From assembly GCF_030816475.1 (NCBI RefSeq), contig NZ_JAUSXF010000001.1, positions 2,666,001 to 2,730,000 on the forward strand: a DNA stretch of 64,000 nt, read 5' to 3'. Origin of the DNA: Arthrobacter pascens. GTDB taxonomy: Bacteria; Actinomycetota; Actinomycetes; Actinomycetales; Micrococcaceae. Numbering within the stretch: the first letter of the stretch is position 1; each line of letters starts with the position of its first letter. A program made the translations under genes and the position numbers. This document shows positions 35,846-47,456 of this stretch, one piece after another. The notes below the pieces were generated by a model, which was not told where the DNA came from, did no database searches, and saw nothing but the letters and a program-made list of their open reading frames with translations.

Positions 35846-36856
35846 TCAGCCCAGCGCCCGGGGGTGGGCGGCAGCGTAGATTTCACGGAGGGTGTCGGCA
35901 GTAACCAGCGTGTAGACCTGTGTGGTGGTCACGGAAGCATGGCCCAGAAGCTCCTGGACTACGCGTACGTCCGCACCGCCTTCCAGAAGGTGCGTGGCGA
36001 AGGAGTGGCGCAGCGTGTGCGGCGAGACATCCTTGGTGATGTTGGCCTTCTCCGCCGCGGCCTTCAGGATGGTCCAGGCGCTTTGGCGGCTGATCCTTCC
36101 GCCCCTGGCATTGAGGAACAGCGCCGGTGTGCCCTTACCCTTGACCGCCAGCAGTGGACGGGCACGCACCAGATAGGCATCCAGGGCCCTGGCTCCGTAT
36201 GATCCGAGGGGCACCAGCCGCTCCTTGGAGCCCTTGCCGAAAAGACGGACGATCGCGGGGCCGGCCTCGGCTTCCTGCAGCCAAATGTCGTCTACATCCA
36301 GGCCCACGGCCTCGCTGATCCTGGCCCCGGTGGAGTAGAGGAATTCGAGCAGGGCCCGGTCGCGCATGCCGGTCGCCGTATCCGTTCCGGTTGCCTCGAG
36401 GATCCTGGTGACTTCGTCCACGCTGATCGCCTTGGGCAGCCTCTTGCCGGGCATGGGCGGATGGACATCACTGGCGGGGTCAGTGGTCGTCAGTCCTTCC
36501 AGGGCCCAGAACTTATGCAGCCCGCGGACCGCCACGACTGTCCTGGCCGCCGACCTTACGCCCAGGGCGGTGCCGCCGTCGGAACCGTCGGTGAGGGCCC
36601 GGACGTACCCTGTCACATGGTGCCGGGTGACCTGGTCCGGGCGTAGACAACCGGCCTTGGCCAGGTAGCGGGAGTACCTGGTGAGGTCCCGCCGGTATGC
36701 CGAGAGGGTGTTCGCCGCAAGTCCCCGCTCGACGCCCATGTGCTGAAGATATTCGGTGATGGCGCGGTCGATGGCAGTGGGCTGCCGGGTGTCAGGTTCA
36801 GCGGGATCTGTCGCGGCGCTCCCGGCTGCAAGTTCCTCCGAAGTCGCTACGGCCAT
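35846..36856 (-). CDS. xerD: site-specific tyrosine recombinase XerD
   Basis: This protein of 336 residues resolves chromosome dimers at dif with XerC. The SAM-like N-terminal domain spans about residues 25-120. The catalytic set follows: Arg in S-T-G-A-R-I-S-E-A, Lys in the beta-hairpin after [25 protein letters not shown], and Tyr in T-T-T-Q-V-Y-T. The ATG overlaps the NUDIX gene stop by one base (TGATG); an in-frame ATG at 36883 is possible. It follows pyrG and the NUDIX gene as in mycobacteria (Rv1699-Rv1701), so it is housekeeping, not phage. Confidence 0.93.
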   Translation of the reverse strand: MAVATSEELAAGSAATDPAEPDTRQPTAIDRAITEYLQHMGVERGLAANTLSAYRRDLTRYSRYLAKAGCLRPDQVTRHHVTGYVRALTDGSDGGTALGVRSAARTVVAVRGLHKFWALEGLTTTDPASDVHPPMPGKRLPKAISVDEVTRILEATGTDTATGMRDRALLEFLYSTGARISEAVGLDVDDIWLQEAEAGPAIVRLFGKGSKERLVPLGSYGARALDAYLVRARPLLAVKGKGTPALFLNARGGRISRQSAWTILKAAAEKANITKDVSPHTLRHSFATHLLEGGADVRVVQELLGHASVTTTQVYTLVTADTLREIYAAAHPRALG

Positions 36857-37518
36857 CAGCGCTGGCTGGGGTGCGCGGGCCACGGAGCATCCGCCGGCCG
36901 GAGGTCAGCATAGCCGCGGGTCCGGGCAGCAGCGGCGGCAAGGATCCCGACGACGGCGGACGGGTTGTGCAGCCGCCCCTCCAGGACAGCGTCCACGGCG
37001 TCGTCCAAGGCTATCCAGTGGAATTCGATTTCCGCTTCCTCATCCATCCGCTCATGGCGTTCGTGATGGGGAACGTAGGCGATGTCCCGGGCGAGGTAGA
37101 TCCTGATGGCCTCGCTGGAGGATCCGGGCGAATTGAAGAAATCGGCCAGGACATTCCAGGTGCCGGCCGCGAGGTCCGCTTCCTCCGCGAGCTCACGGGC
37201 GGCACCGGCCACAAAGTCCTCACCCTCCACGTCCAGCAGGCCGGCCGGGATTTCCCACAGGTCCATGCCCACCGGGTGGCGGTACTGCTTGAGGAGCAGG
37301 ATCTCACCGGCGTCGTTCATCGGCAGGACCGCCACGGCGCCGGGATGTTCGATGTAGTCCCGGGTCAGCGCATCGCCTGTGTCCTGCAACTGGAAGCTGT
37401 CACTGACCACGTCCCAGATCCGGCCTTCGTAGACCTTCTCGGTAGATAAAAGACGGCGCGGGCTCGGTGTGTCCGAAACCTGCCGTGCAGCGTGGGGGGT
37501 TTCAGGGATACCGGGCAT
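36856..37518 (-). CDS. NUDIX hydrolase, ADP-ribose pyrophosphatase-like
   Basis: This protein of 220 residues resembles M. tuberculosis Rv1700, which splits ADP-ribose to AMP and ribose 5-phosphate. It has L-L-K-Q-Y-R-H-P, the upstream I-P-A-G-L-L-D and a NUDIX box ending [10 protein letters not shown]. In the last part the usual Gly is replaced by Asp. The ATG at 37516-37518 has AAAGGACG. It lies between pyrG and xerD, overlapping xerD by one base. Confidence 0.88.
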   Translation of the reverse strand: MPGIPETPHAARQVSDTPSPRRLLSTEKVYEGRIWDVVSDSFQLQDTGDALTRDYIEHPGAVAVLPMNDAGEILLLKQYRHPVGMDLWEIPAGLLDVEGEDFVAGAARELAEEADLAAGTWNVLADFFNSPGSSSEAIRIYLARDIAYVPHHERHERMDEEAEIEFHWIALDDAVDAVLEGRLHNPSAVVGILAAAAARTRGYADLRPADAPWPAHPSQR

Positions 37519-37543
37519 CGCGCCGTCCTTTGCGTGTGTTGAA

Positions 37544-39960
<2,417 letters not shown>

Positions 39961-40000
39961 GAACCGGCAGCTGATATCTGACGTTGAAATCCAGTGGCTG

Positions 40001-41740
40001 TCAGGCCCGCTGGGGCAGCAGCTTTGCGTCGTCGAGCAGTTCCTGGGCGTGGGCCTGCGCCGATTCCGAATCTTCCTGGCCCGCCAGCATCCGGGCAAGT
40101 TCGCGGACCCTTTCGGGACCGCTGAGCAGCCGGACATCGCTGGAAGTGAACCCCGTGGCGGTGCCGCCGTCGGCTCCCCTGACGGAAGTCTTGGTGACCG
40201 TGATGTGCTGGTCGGCGAAGGCAGCCACCTGCGGCAGGTGCGTGACCACCAGGACCTGGACGTGCTGCGCCAGCATGGCAAGCCGGCGGCCGATCTCGAC
40301 GGCGGCGCGTCCGCCCACGCCGGCATCCACTTCATCGAAAACAAAGGTGGGCACGGGGTCAACGGCGGCCAGGACCACTTCGATGGCCAGCATCACGCGC
40401 GACAGTTCACCTCCGGACGCACCCTTGCCAAGCGGCCGCGCGGGGGCCCCGGAGTGCGGCTGGAGCAGGAACGAAATCTCATCCCGGCCGTGCGGTCCGA
40501 GCCGGCCGGCGGCCTCGATCGCAATCACCAGGGTGGCCTCCGCCATGGCCAGGGCCTTAAGCTCGGCACTGACACGGGCGGACAGGTCTTTGGCGGCCTT
40601 CGCGCGGATCTTGCTGATCGCCGAGGCCTGCTTCTGCAGCTCCGCTTCCGCGCGGACCACTTCCGCGTCGAGGGCCTCGATCCGGGTGGAATCGTCCTGC
40701 AGTTCGTCGAACCGGACCCGGGCGTTATCGGCCCAGGCCAGGACTTCGTCGATGCTGGGCGCGTACTTGCGCACCAGTTTTGCCAGGGCACCCCGCCTGT
40801 CCTCGATCTCGGCCAGCCGTTCAGGCCCCTCAGAATCCAGCCCGGCCTGGTAACTTGCCAGTTCGGTGGCGATGTCATTGAGCAGGAAGCCCACTTCGGC
40901 GAGCCGGGCAGCGGCGGCACCCAGTTCGCCGTCGTGCTCCGCGACATGCTCAAGGGTCCGTTTCGCGGCATCCACCAGGGTGGTGGCATCCCCGGCATCA
41001 CCGAAATCCTCGGCGATGAGTGCCTGGTGGGCTGTACTGGCGGCGATCCTCAGCTCTTCAACATTGGCGAGTTTCACAGCTTCCGCCTTGAGGGTCTCAT
41101 CCTCCCCAGGCTGCGGGTCCACCTCATCGATCTCGGCAAGGGCGGTCTCCAGGGACTCGGCTTCACGGAGCCGGTCCCGGGCGGCGCCGCGCAGGGTGTC
41201 CAGCTCCGCCTGGATGGACTTCCAGTGGCCGTACAGGGCCTGATACGCCTCGAGCGGACCTGCCAGCGCCTCGCCGGCAAACTTGTCCAGCGCGCCCCGC
41301 TGGGCGGTGGCCCCCTTCAACCGGATCTGGTCCGACTGGCCGTGGACCACCACGAGGGTTTCGCCGATCTCCCCGAGGACTCCCACCGGAGCCGCCCGCC
41401 CGCCCAGGAAGGCACGGCTGCGGCCGTCAGCGCCAAGCCGACGGGCGAGGATGAGCTCTGCACCGCCGTCGAACTCCTCCACATCGGCCCCGGCTTCAAC
41501 GGCACGGGCAACCGCCGGATGGCCGGCTTCAAGCCTGAGGACCGCCTCGGCAGTGGCGCTCTTTGCGCCGCTGCGGACGGCGCCGGCGTCGGACCGGGCA
41601 CCCAGCAGAAGCCCGACGGCGGTGACCACCATCGTTTTGCCGGCACCGGTTTCGCCGGTCACCACGCTCAGCCCGGGGCCCAGCGGCAGTGTGGCGTCAG
41701 TGATGACGCCCAGATCGCGGATTCTCAGTTCTTCAAGCAT
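40001..41740 (-). CDS. recN: DNA repair protein RecN
   Basis: This SMC-like ATPase of 579 residues acts in double-strand break repair. The N-terminal Walker A is G-E-T-G-A-G-K-T-M and is preceded by the L-R-I-R-D-L-G-V-I-T opening. A Q-S-D-Q-I motif marks the Q-loop region. Long helical arms (about residues 150-360) form the coiled coil, and the C-terminal half has the L-S-R-V-M-L-A-I signature and Walker B V-F-D-E-V-D-A-G-V-G-G. It follows nadK by 3 bases. Confidence 0.95.
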   Translation of the reverse strand: MLEELRIRDLGVITDATLPLGPGLSVVTGETGAGKTMVVTAVGLLLGARSDAGAVRSGAKSATAEAVLRLEAGHPAVARAVEAGADVEEFDGGAELILARRLGADGRSRAFLGGRAAPVGVLGEIGETLVVVHGQSDQIRLKGATAQRGALDKFAGEALAGPLEAYQALYGHWKSIQAELDTLRGAARDRLREAESLETALAEIDEVDPQPGEDETLKAEAVKLANVEELRIAASTAHQALIAEDFGDAGDATTLVDAAKRTLEHVAEHDGELGAAAARLAEVGFLLNDIATELASYQAGLDSEGPERLAEIEDRRGALAKLVRKYAPSIDEVLAWADNARVRFDELQDDSTRIEALDAEVVRAEAELQKQASAISKIRAKAAKDLSARVSAELKALAMAEATLVIAIEAAGRLGPHGRDEISFLLQPHSGAPARPLGKGASGGELSRVMLAIEVVLAAVDPVPTFVFDEVDAGVGGRAAVEIGRRLAMLAQHVQVLVVTHLPQVAAFADQHITVTKTSVRGADGGTATGFTSSDVRLLSGPERVRELARMLAGQEDSESAQAHAQELLDDAKLLPQRA

Positions 41741-41743
41741 GGT

Positions 41744-42769
41744 TCACTTTGCTGTTGACGGATCGGAATCTTCTTCGGGCTGGTCGCCATGGGAGACCTG
41801 CAGCGGTGCCATCGGCCTTGGAGTCCTGATAATGGGAATCGGCCCCGTATGGATGGCCTCGGCCTTGGGTACCGGGCCCCTCCAGCCATGGATCGGGAGC
41901 TCGAATTTGCGGACCAGCCGGCCGGAAAATGGCGTCTGGTGCGTCCGCGCCAGCCGCACCGGGATGGCTGACTTCGTCACTTCCACACGCGCGCCGGGCG
42001 GCAGGTCAACGGACCGGCGGCCGTCGCACCAGAGCACCCCCTGGGCATCGGTCCGGTTCAGCACCTCCACGGCCAGCTTTGACCGCGGCGATACCACCAG
42101 CGGTTTGGCAAAGAGCGCATGCGCGCTGATGGGGACGATGACCAGGGCCTCGACCTCCGGCCAGACCACGGGTCCGCCGGCGGAGAAGGCATAGGCGGTT
42201 GAGCCGGTGGGGGTGGCAAGAACGACGCCGTCGCAGCCGAACGAGGTCAGCGGGCGTTCGTCCACTTCCGTGACCACCTCCAGCATCCGTTCCCGGTTGC
42301 CTTTTTCGATCGCGGCCTCGTTCAGGGCCCAGGTGTGCCAGATCTTCTGCCCGCGCACCCAGACCTGCACGTCGATGGTCATCCGCTCTTCCACTGTGTA
42401 GTCCCGGCGGGCAATCCACTCGACGGTCTGCGCGAGGTCCGCCCGTTCGCTCTCTGCCAGGAATCCGATGTGGCCCAGGTTGACACCCAGCAGCGGCACA
42501 TCGACTTCCCGCACCAGTTCAGCGGCGCGCAGGATGGTGCCGTCGCCGCCCAGGACCATGACCAGCTCAACGTCCGGCAGCTGCACATGGTCATGCAGGA
42601 CCTCCACCGGCTGGGTCAGGTGTCCGAAGAACCGTTCCATGTCGCCCAGCTCGGACTCCTGCATGACGGGCACAATTCCGGAGCCATGCAATTGGGCGCA
42701 GGCCTCCCAGGCGGCCTTCAGTGATTCCTCGCGGCCAGTGTGGGCAAGGACTAATACTCGCCTGCTCAT
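41744..42769 (-). CDS. nadK: NAD kinase
   Basis: This protein of 341 residues phosphorylates NAD to NADP. The signature V-L-G-G-D-G-T-I-L-R-A-A is near residue 72 and T-P-T-G-S-T-A-Y-A-F-S-A-G-G-P is the second conserved block. The C-terminal 40 residues are variable and Pro-rich. The ATG at 42767-42769 is preferred. It sits between tlyA and recN, the order tlyA-nadK-recN seen in mycobacteria. Confidence 0.94.
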   Translation of the reverse strand: MSRRVLVLAHTGREESLKAAWEACAQLHGSGIVPVMQESELGDMERFFGHLTQPVEVLHDHVQLPDVELVMVLGGDGTILRAAELVREVDVPLLGVNLGHIGFLAESERADLAQTVEWIARRDYTVEERMTIDVQVWVRGQKIWHTWALNEAAIEKGNRERMLEVVTEVDERPLTSFGCDGVVLATPTGSTAYAFSAGGPVVWPEVEALVIVPISAHALFAKPLVVSPRSKLAVEVLNRTDAQGVLWCDGRRSVDLPPGARVEVTKSAIPVRLARTHQTPFSGRLVRKFELPIHGWRGPVPKAEAIHTGPIPIIRTPRPMAPLQVSHGDQPEEDSDPSTAK

Positions 42770-42782
42770 CGGGTTCCGCTTT

Positions 42783-43595
42783 CTAGTGGTTCGGCCAGAT
42801 ACGTCCAAGCAACTCAGCTATGGCTGCTTCGCGCTCTTCGATCTTAGGCAAGTCTTGGGTCATCCTGCGCTTTATCCACAGGAAGTATTCGACATTTCCG
42901 TCCTGGCCCGGCAAAGGACTCGCCGCCAGACCGCATAAGTCGAGCCCGGCCTCAACTGCTGCTATGGCTACTTTTTCCACCGCCATCCGGCGTTCCCGCT
43001 CGGAATTCACTACGCCGGTACGGGCCAGGCGGTCCTTGCCGATCTCGAACTGGGGCTTCACCATCAGCACCAGATCCCCGCCGGGTTCGGTGCACAGAGC
43101 CAGGGGAAGGACCACCAGGGTCAGTGAGATGAAGGACAGGTCAGCCACAGTCAAGGCGGCCTGTCCGCCGATATCCTCAGGCGACATGTACCGCACGTTC
43201 AGGCCCTCATGAACTGCGACCCGGGGATCGTTTCTGAGCTGGGGGACCAACTGGTCATGTCCGACGTCGACGGCCACCACATGGGCGGCACCCCGCCTCA
43301 GGAGCACCTCAGTGAAGCCGCCGGTGGACGCGCCGGCATCAAGGCAGCGTTTCCCGGCCACGGCGATCGATGGAAAAGCATCCAGCGCGCCGGCCAGTTT
43401 GTGGCCGGCCCGGCTCACGTATATGTCCTCCTCGGTGTGCTCCACGGCCAGGTCCCTGCCGTCAGTGACCTGGAGGGACGCTTTGGACAGGATCTGCCCT
43501 GCGGAGCTCACTTTGCCTTCGGCAATCAGGGCGGCGGCGTGGGTGCGTGACCGTGCCAGGCCACGGGCAACGAGTGCCTGGTCGAGTCGTGCCAT
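42783..43595 (-). CDS. tlyA: TlyA-family rRNA 2'-O-methyltransferase
   Basis: This protein of 270 residues has an N-terminal S4 RNA-binding domain (R-L-D-Q-A-L-V-A-R-G-L-A-R-S-R). An FtsJ-like methyltransferase domain follows with the SAM site L-D-A-G-A-S-T-G-G-F. In M. tuberculosis TlyA methylates 16S C1409 and 23S C1920 and affects capreomycin susceptibility. Older annotation as haemolysin is misleading. It is followed by nadK. Confidence 0.92.
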   Translation of the reverse strand: MARLDQALVARGLARSRTHAAALIAEGKVSSAGQILSKASLQVTDGRDLAVEHTEEDIYVSRAGHKLAGALDAFPSIAVAGKRCLDAGASTGGFTEVLLRRGAAHVVAVDVGHDQLVPQLRNDPRVAVHEGLNVRYMSPEDIGGQAALTVADLSFISLTLVVLPLALCTEPGGDLVLMVKPQFEIGKDRLARTGVVNSERERRMAVEKVAIAAVEAGLDLCGLAASPLPGQDGNVEYFLWIKRRMTQDLPKIEEREAAIAELLGRIWPNH

Positions 43596-43597
43596 GC

Positions 43598-43822
43598 TCA
43601 GGATCCGCCGTTCCCTGACGGGGCGTCCTCATTCAGTGCTTCGAGCAGCGCATCATGGAGTTGGCCATAGACGGCCTCGTGCTCAGCCACCGGCAGGGCC
43701 TTCAGGCCGTCCAGCGCGGCGACGATAGCCTCAACTGACGGATCGCCGATGTCATCGGCCCGTACTTCCGGCCATTGCGGCGTGGGCTGGGCTGCCTGGT
43801 GCTCTTCGTTCAGCTCAGTCAT
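43598..43822 (-). CDS. small acidic hypothetical protein
   Basis: This protein of 74 residues is acidic and has one predicted helical stretch (V-E-A-I-V-A-A-L-D-G-L, then V-Y-G-Q-L-H-D-A-L-L-E-A-L). It ends 3 bases before the tlyA start and follows the HAD phosphatase gene by about 10 bases. Small genes at this position are common in actinobacteria. I know no function. Confidence 0.75.
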   Translation of the reverse strand: MTELNEEHQAAQPTPQWPEVRADDIGDPSVEAIVAALDGLKALPVAEHEAVYGQLHDALLEALNEDAPSGNGGS

Positions 43823-43831
43823 GGCACCAGT

Positions 43832-44821
43832 CTAGTGACCCACCCACTCGAGCTTTGGCGCCTGTGCCTCTGCGGTCTCCGGCACGGCGGCCCACCACGC
43901 GGCGCAGGCGGCCCGCCAGGAGTCCAGGTCATCCTCGTTGCCCGTGACCTTCACTGTGCCGTCGCCGGCCACGGCGCTGGAGGCGCCGCACCGGTAGACG
44001 CCGTCGGCGTTTTCAATTACGGGATAGGGCTGGTGCAGGTCCGAAAGCGAGTTGATCAGGTAGTTGGGGCGTTCGGCAGTCCTGGCGGCCAGGATTGTCT
44101 CCCTCGTATCGACGCCGGTTAGGACGGCCACCGTGGCAAAGCCTGCGTTGTTGCCGCCAAGGATGTCGGTGTCCAGCCGGTCGCCCACCACCAGCGGGCG
44201 GTCAGAGGCAAGCCGCTTCGCGGCGGCGTGGAACAGCGGAGCCTCCGGTTTACCGGCGACTCGTGGCCTCTGGCCCGTCGCAGCGGCTACCGCGGCTACC
44301 AGCGTGCCGTTTCCGGGAGCTATGCCGCGTGCCTGCGGGATGGACATGTCAGTGTTGGTCGCCACCCAGAGGGCGCCGGCGGCAACCACGTAGGCGGCCT
44401 CGGCGAGGTCCTTCCAGCCGATAGCGGGGTTGAAGCCCTGGACCACCGCAACGGGGTCCTCATCCTGGCTCCAGACAGGGGTCAGGCCCACAAGTTCAAT
44501 TTCCTGGGCAAGCGCCGGGCTTCCCGTGATCAGGACGCGGGAAGCCGGGGCGAGCACCGAGGCAAGCAATTCCGCCGCGGCCTGCGAGGAACTGACCACC
44601 TGCTCGTCTTCGGCAGGCGCGCCCAACTCCCTGAGGTGGGCGGCAACCTGGGCAGGCGTACGCGAAGCGTTGTTGGTGACATAACCAAGGCCCACGCCCA
44701 GTCCGGCCAGCTGCTGAAGCGAATCAACAGATCCCGGAACCGCGCGCGGGCCGGCGTAGACCACCCCGTCCAGGTCTGCCAACAAGGCGTCGAAACGGGA
44801 AATCAGAGAAGCGGCGGCCAT
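43832..44821 (-). CDS. HAD-IIA family phosphatase (NagD/PGP-like)
   Basis: This protein of 329 residues has the HAD motif I Asp in L-L-A-D-L-D-G-V-V-Y near residue 15 and motif II in Y-V-T-N-N-A-S-R. The late motif is V-V-G-D-R-L-D-T-D-I-L-G. The C2-type cap makes it NagD-like, acting on small phosphorylated metabolites. It ends with a variable domain of about 60 residues. It follows the repeat protein by 5 bases. The substrate is unknown. Confidence 0.88.
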   Translation of the reverse strand: MAAASLISRFDALLADLDGVVYAGPRAVPGSVDSLQQLAGLGVGLGYVTNNASRTPAQVAAHLRELGAPAEDEQVVSSSQAAAELLASVLAPASRVLITGSPALAQEIELVGLTPVWSQDEDPVAVVQGFNPAIGWKDLAEAAYVVAAGALWVATNTDMSIPQARGIAPGNGTLVAAVAAATGQRPRVAGKPEAPLFHAAAKRLASDRPLVVGDRLDTDILGGNNAGFATVAVLTGVDTRETILAARTAERPNYLINSLSDLHQPYPVIENADGVYRCGASSAVAGDGTVKVTGNEDDLDSWRAACAAWWAAVPETAEAQAPKLEWVGH

Positions 44822-44826
44822 CCGGA

Positions 44827-46770
44827 CTACTGTTCCCGGCTCTCGGTGTTACCTGCAGCCTCGCCATCGGCCTGTCCGGCTTCAATGAGTTCAGCTTCAT
44901 CGCCAGATCCCGATCCCTCGAAGTCCGGTTCATCCGACTCGAGTTCACCTGATTCAAGTTCGTCGGACTCGAGCTCTTCTGATTCAAGGGAGTCCTCATC
45001 CGATTCCGCGTCATCCGACTCGAAGAAGTCTGATTCGGCGTCATCAACCGATGAGTCCACGCCGGTTGGCTCCGGAGCGGGAACGGGCTCCACTGCCTCG
45101 GAGCGGGTGGCGGATGCGGTTGCGGTGCCGGATTCGCTTGAAGCGCGTTCCAGCAGGCGACGGCGGTCCGCCTCCTCACGGGCTTCTTCTTCCTCGTCCC
45201 AGCCCAGGTCCAGGATGTCCGGCTCTTCGTCTGCGCCCAGGCCCAGGGCGTTTTCGGCCACGATGGCCTGCTTCTCCCACTTAGCCGCCTCGGCCTCGCG
45301 GCCCACCGCGGACAGAGCGTTCGCATAGGCACGGAATAGCCGGGGGCTGTAGGAGAAAGCGCGGTTGATATCAAGCTGCGGAATCTCCAGCTCAGCAACG
45401 GCGGCATCCAGCTGGCCAAGATCGGTGCGTGCTCCGGCAGCCACGATAGCCAGCTCGGCCTTCCCCGGAGCGTCGAGGTCCTTGGCTTCCTCGGAGCGCA
45501 CCACATCGAGGGCGCGGTCCGGGCGGCCCAGGCCGCGTTCGCAGTCTGCCATCACCGGCAAGTGGACGTTTGAGCCGCTGATGCGGCGGTAGGTCCTGAA
45601 TTCCCTCAACGCTTCACCGTAGTGCCCTGCTGCATAGGCCGTGAGGCCAACAGCCTCGCGGACGGCGGCCAGCCTGCCGCCACGACGGCTCGCTGCCAGG
45701 GCATGCTGGAAAGCAAGCTCCGGCTCGTCATCGATCAGCCGGCCGGCCATCACCAGGTGACGGGCCACCCACTCCGCGCTCTTGTCTTCGAGGGTCTTAA
45801 CCTGGTGTTGGGTGGCGCGGTCAAGCTCCTTGCCCGTGACGTCATCGTCGATCTCCGGAGAGCGTTCGCGGTCGGGGCGGTTGGCGCTGCGGAGGTCACG
45901 CGCGTTGGGCACGCGTGCCGGGCGGTCTTCCGGACGGTCACGGCCAAACTGGCGGGGGCCTGAATCGCTACGATCGAAACCGCGCGGTGCCCTGTCCTGG
46001 CGGTCGCCAAAGGGCTTCCGGTTTTCGCCCCCCGAATAGCTGCGGCGTTCGCCATCACCCTCGCGGCGCGGACGCTCACCGTACGGCTTGTTTTCACGGT
46101 CACCGTAAGGCTTCCGGTCGCCGTAAGGCTTGCGTTCACCGCCGGCGCCACCACCGTAGGGCTTGCGTTCGCCGGCTCCGAAGCTGCGGCGTTCGCCATC
46201 ACCTTCACGGCGCGGACGCTCACCGTACGGCTTGTTTTCACGGTCACCGTAGGGCTTCCGCTCGCCGGCTCCGAAGCTGCGGCGTTCGCCATCACCTTCA
46301 CGGCGCGGACGCTCACCGTACGGCTTGTTTTCACGGTCACCGTAGGGCTTGCGTTCGCCGGCGCCGAAGCTGCGGCGTTCGCCATCACCCTCGCGGCGCG
46401 GACGCTCACCGTACGGCTTGTTTTCACGGTCACCGTAAGGCTTCCGGTCGCCGTAAGGCTTGCGTTCACCGCCGGCGCCACCACCGTAGGGCTTACGCTC
46501 GCCGGTCCCGAAGCTGCGGCGTTCGCCATCACCCTCGCGGCGCGGACGCTCACCGTACGGCTTGTTTTCACGGTCACCGTAAGGCTTCCGCTCTCCGCCA
46601 CCGCTGAAGGGCTTACGCTCGCCGGAACCGGTACCGGCAGCACGTCGAGGCCCGTCCGTGTCCCGGTTCTCCCGGGCCCGGAAGCCGCGGGGCTCTCCGC
46701 CCGAGTTATTGGTTCCGCGGAACGGTCCGCGGTCTTTTCCGCCGCGGTTGCCGCCGTTGTGCTCAGCCAT
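44827..46770 (-). CDS. repeat-rich, charge-segregated protein with central TPR-like region
   Basis: This protein of 647 residues has three very different parts. Residues about 50-243 carry five near-identical basic units built on E-R-K-P-Y-G-D-R-E-N-K-P-Y-G-E-R-P-R-R. Residues about 320-500 are helical and resemble tetratricopeptide repeats (A-L-A-A-S-R-R-G-G-R-L-A-A-V-R-E-A). The last 80 residues are a long run of Asp, Glu and Ser. It sits where M. tuberculosis has Rv1691, a TPR protein upstream of the HAD gene. The ATG at 46768-46770 has AGGAGG. The TPR-like core is the conserved part; the tails may interact with RNA or ribosomal proteins, which is inference. Confidence 0.8.
   Translation of the reverse strand: MAEHNGGNRGGKDRGPFRGTNNSGGEPRGFRARENRDTDGPRRAAGTGSGERKPFSGGGERKPYGDRENKPYGERPRREGDGERRSFGTGERKPYGGGAGGERKPYGDRKPYGDRENKPYGERPRREGDGERRSFGAGERKPYGDRENKPYGERPRREGDGERRSFGAGERKPYGDRENKPYGERPRREGDGERRSFGAGERKPYGGGAGGERKPYGDRKPYGDRENKPYGERPRREGDGERRSYSGGENRKPFGDRQDRAPRGFDRSDSGPRQFGRDRPEDRPARVPNARDLRSANRPDRERSPEIDDDVTGKELDRATQHQVKTLEDKSAEWVARHLVMAGRLIDDEPELAFQHALAASRRGGRLAAVREAVGLTAYAAGHYGEALREFRTYRRISGSNVHLPVMADCERGLGRPDRALDVVRSEEAKDLDAPGKAELAIVAAGARTDLGQLDAAVAELEIPQLDINRAFSYSPRLFRAYANALSAVGREAEAAKWEKQAIVAENALGLGADEEPDILDLGWDEEEEAREEADRRRLLERASSESGTATASATRSEAVEPVPAPEPTGVDSSVDDAESDFFESDDAESDEDSLESEELESDELESGELESDEPDFEGSGSGDEAELIEAGQADGEAAGNTESREQ
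46040..46620 (-). repeat. tandem 93/144-base repeats inside the TPR-like gene
   Basis: Five copies of a 93-base unit (31 codons) occur, with the shared landmark CTTGTTTTCACGGTCACCG at 46087, 46231, 46324, 46417 and 46561. Intervals are 144, 93, 93 and 144 bases. The 144-base units contain an extra 51 bases encoding a G-G-G-A-G-G-E-R-K-P-Y-G-D-R-K-P-Y stretch. Confidence 0.9.
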
Positions 46771-47337
46771 GTGGGATTCCTCCTGTTGCGAGCCGACCAC
46801 TGGCGCAATCGCAGCCGCTCTTCTCGGTGTTTCGTCTTCTACGCAACCCGAAATCAAGCGCTTCCAAGTCCGTACATCTGCATCAATTCTAGGCGAGTGG
46901 CCCTATGGTGCGTGACAGGTATCCCGTCCAGGCCGTTATCGTGAAATTCTTCACACCCAGGACCCTCTCTCACTTCCTGCAGGAAAATGAGCAGCGCTCT
47001 CTCACTTTCCGTGGTTCATGCCGGACGCTCTCGCAGTTGTTGCCCCGGTCGGGGCCTCAGGTGAGGCAGCGTTCGGGATGGACGTACGACGGCGTCACGC
47101 CAGGCAGCCTTTTTGCCCAACGTTGGTGCCGCTGGTTCGCCAAACCGGGATGCCGCCGTCGTCCGCTGTTCAGAAGCCTGCGCCGCGTGATGCCCGCCGG
47201 CGCCCGTGCACCCTAAGGTGCGGGTAGTGAGTGAGGGTCGCGGGTTTCTGCGGGTGGTGGGAGGGGGTTGTGTGTGGTGGTTAATGTGGGAGAGCCCCCC
47301 AACACGTGTGTGTTGGGGGGCTCTCGACCTAATGGTT
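46771..47337. other. intergenic region between the rrn operon and the TPR-like gene
   Basis: This stretch of 567 bases contains the rrn terminator (47290-47325), three direct repeats of about 31-base period (46965-47038), a palindrome GTGAAATTCTTCAC at 46941-46954, and a -10-like TAGAAT (minus strand, 46886-46891) upstream of the TPR-like gene. I see no convincing open frame or RNA gene in the rest. Confidence 0.5.
47290..47325 (-). terminator. rrn operon terminator
   Basis: Perfect 16-base arms (GAGAGCCCCCCAACAC and complement) surround a GTGT loop about 12 bases past the 5S 3' end. Confidence 0.8.
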
Positions 47338-47456
47338 GTCCGGCGGTGACCTACTCTCCCACACCCTCCCGGGTGCAGTACCATCGGCGCTGTGGGTCTT
47401 AGCTTCCGGGTTCGGAATGGGACCGGGCGTTTCCCCCACGCTATGACCGCCGTAAC
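47338..47456 (-). rRNA. rrf: 5S ribosomal RNA
   Basis: The complement begins GTTACGGCGGTCATAGCG, contains CCCGGTCCCATTCCGAAC and ends CACCGCCGGACAAC. The first and last stretches pair as the 5S closing helix. Ends are approximate to a few bases. Confidence 0.92.

Noticed and set aside
35846..36856. Tyrosine recombinase as a phage or island integrase.
   Set aside because: It is XerD by sequence and by position after pyrG and the NUDIX gene; no att repeats or phage genes are nearby.
46040..46620. Regular 93-base repeats as a possible CRISPR array.
   Set aside because: The repeats are in-frame coding units without unique spacers; no cas gene is near.
44827..46808. Alternative long frames across the repeat region on both strands.
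   Set aside because: The repeats open several frames at once. Only one frame continues into a TPR-like core and has a ribosome site.
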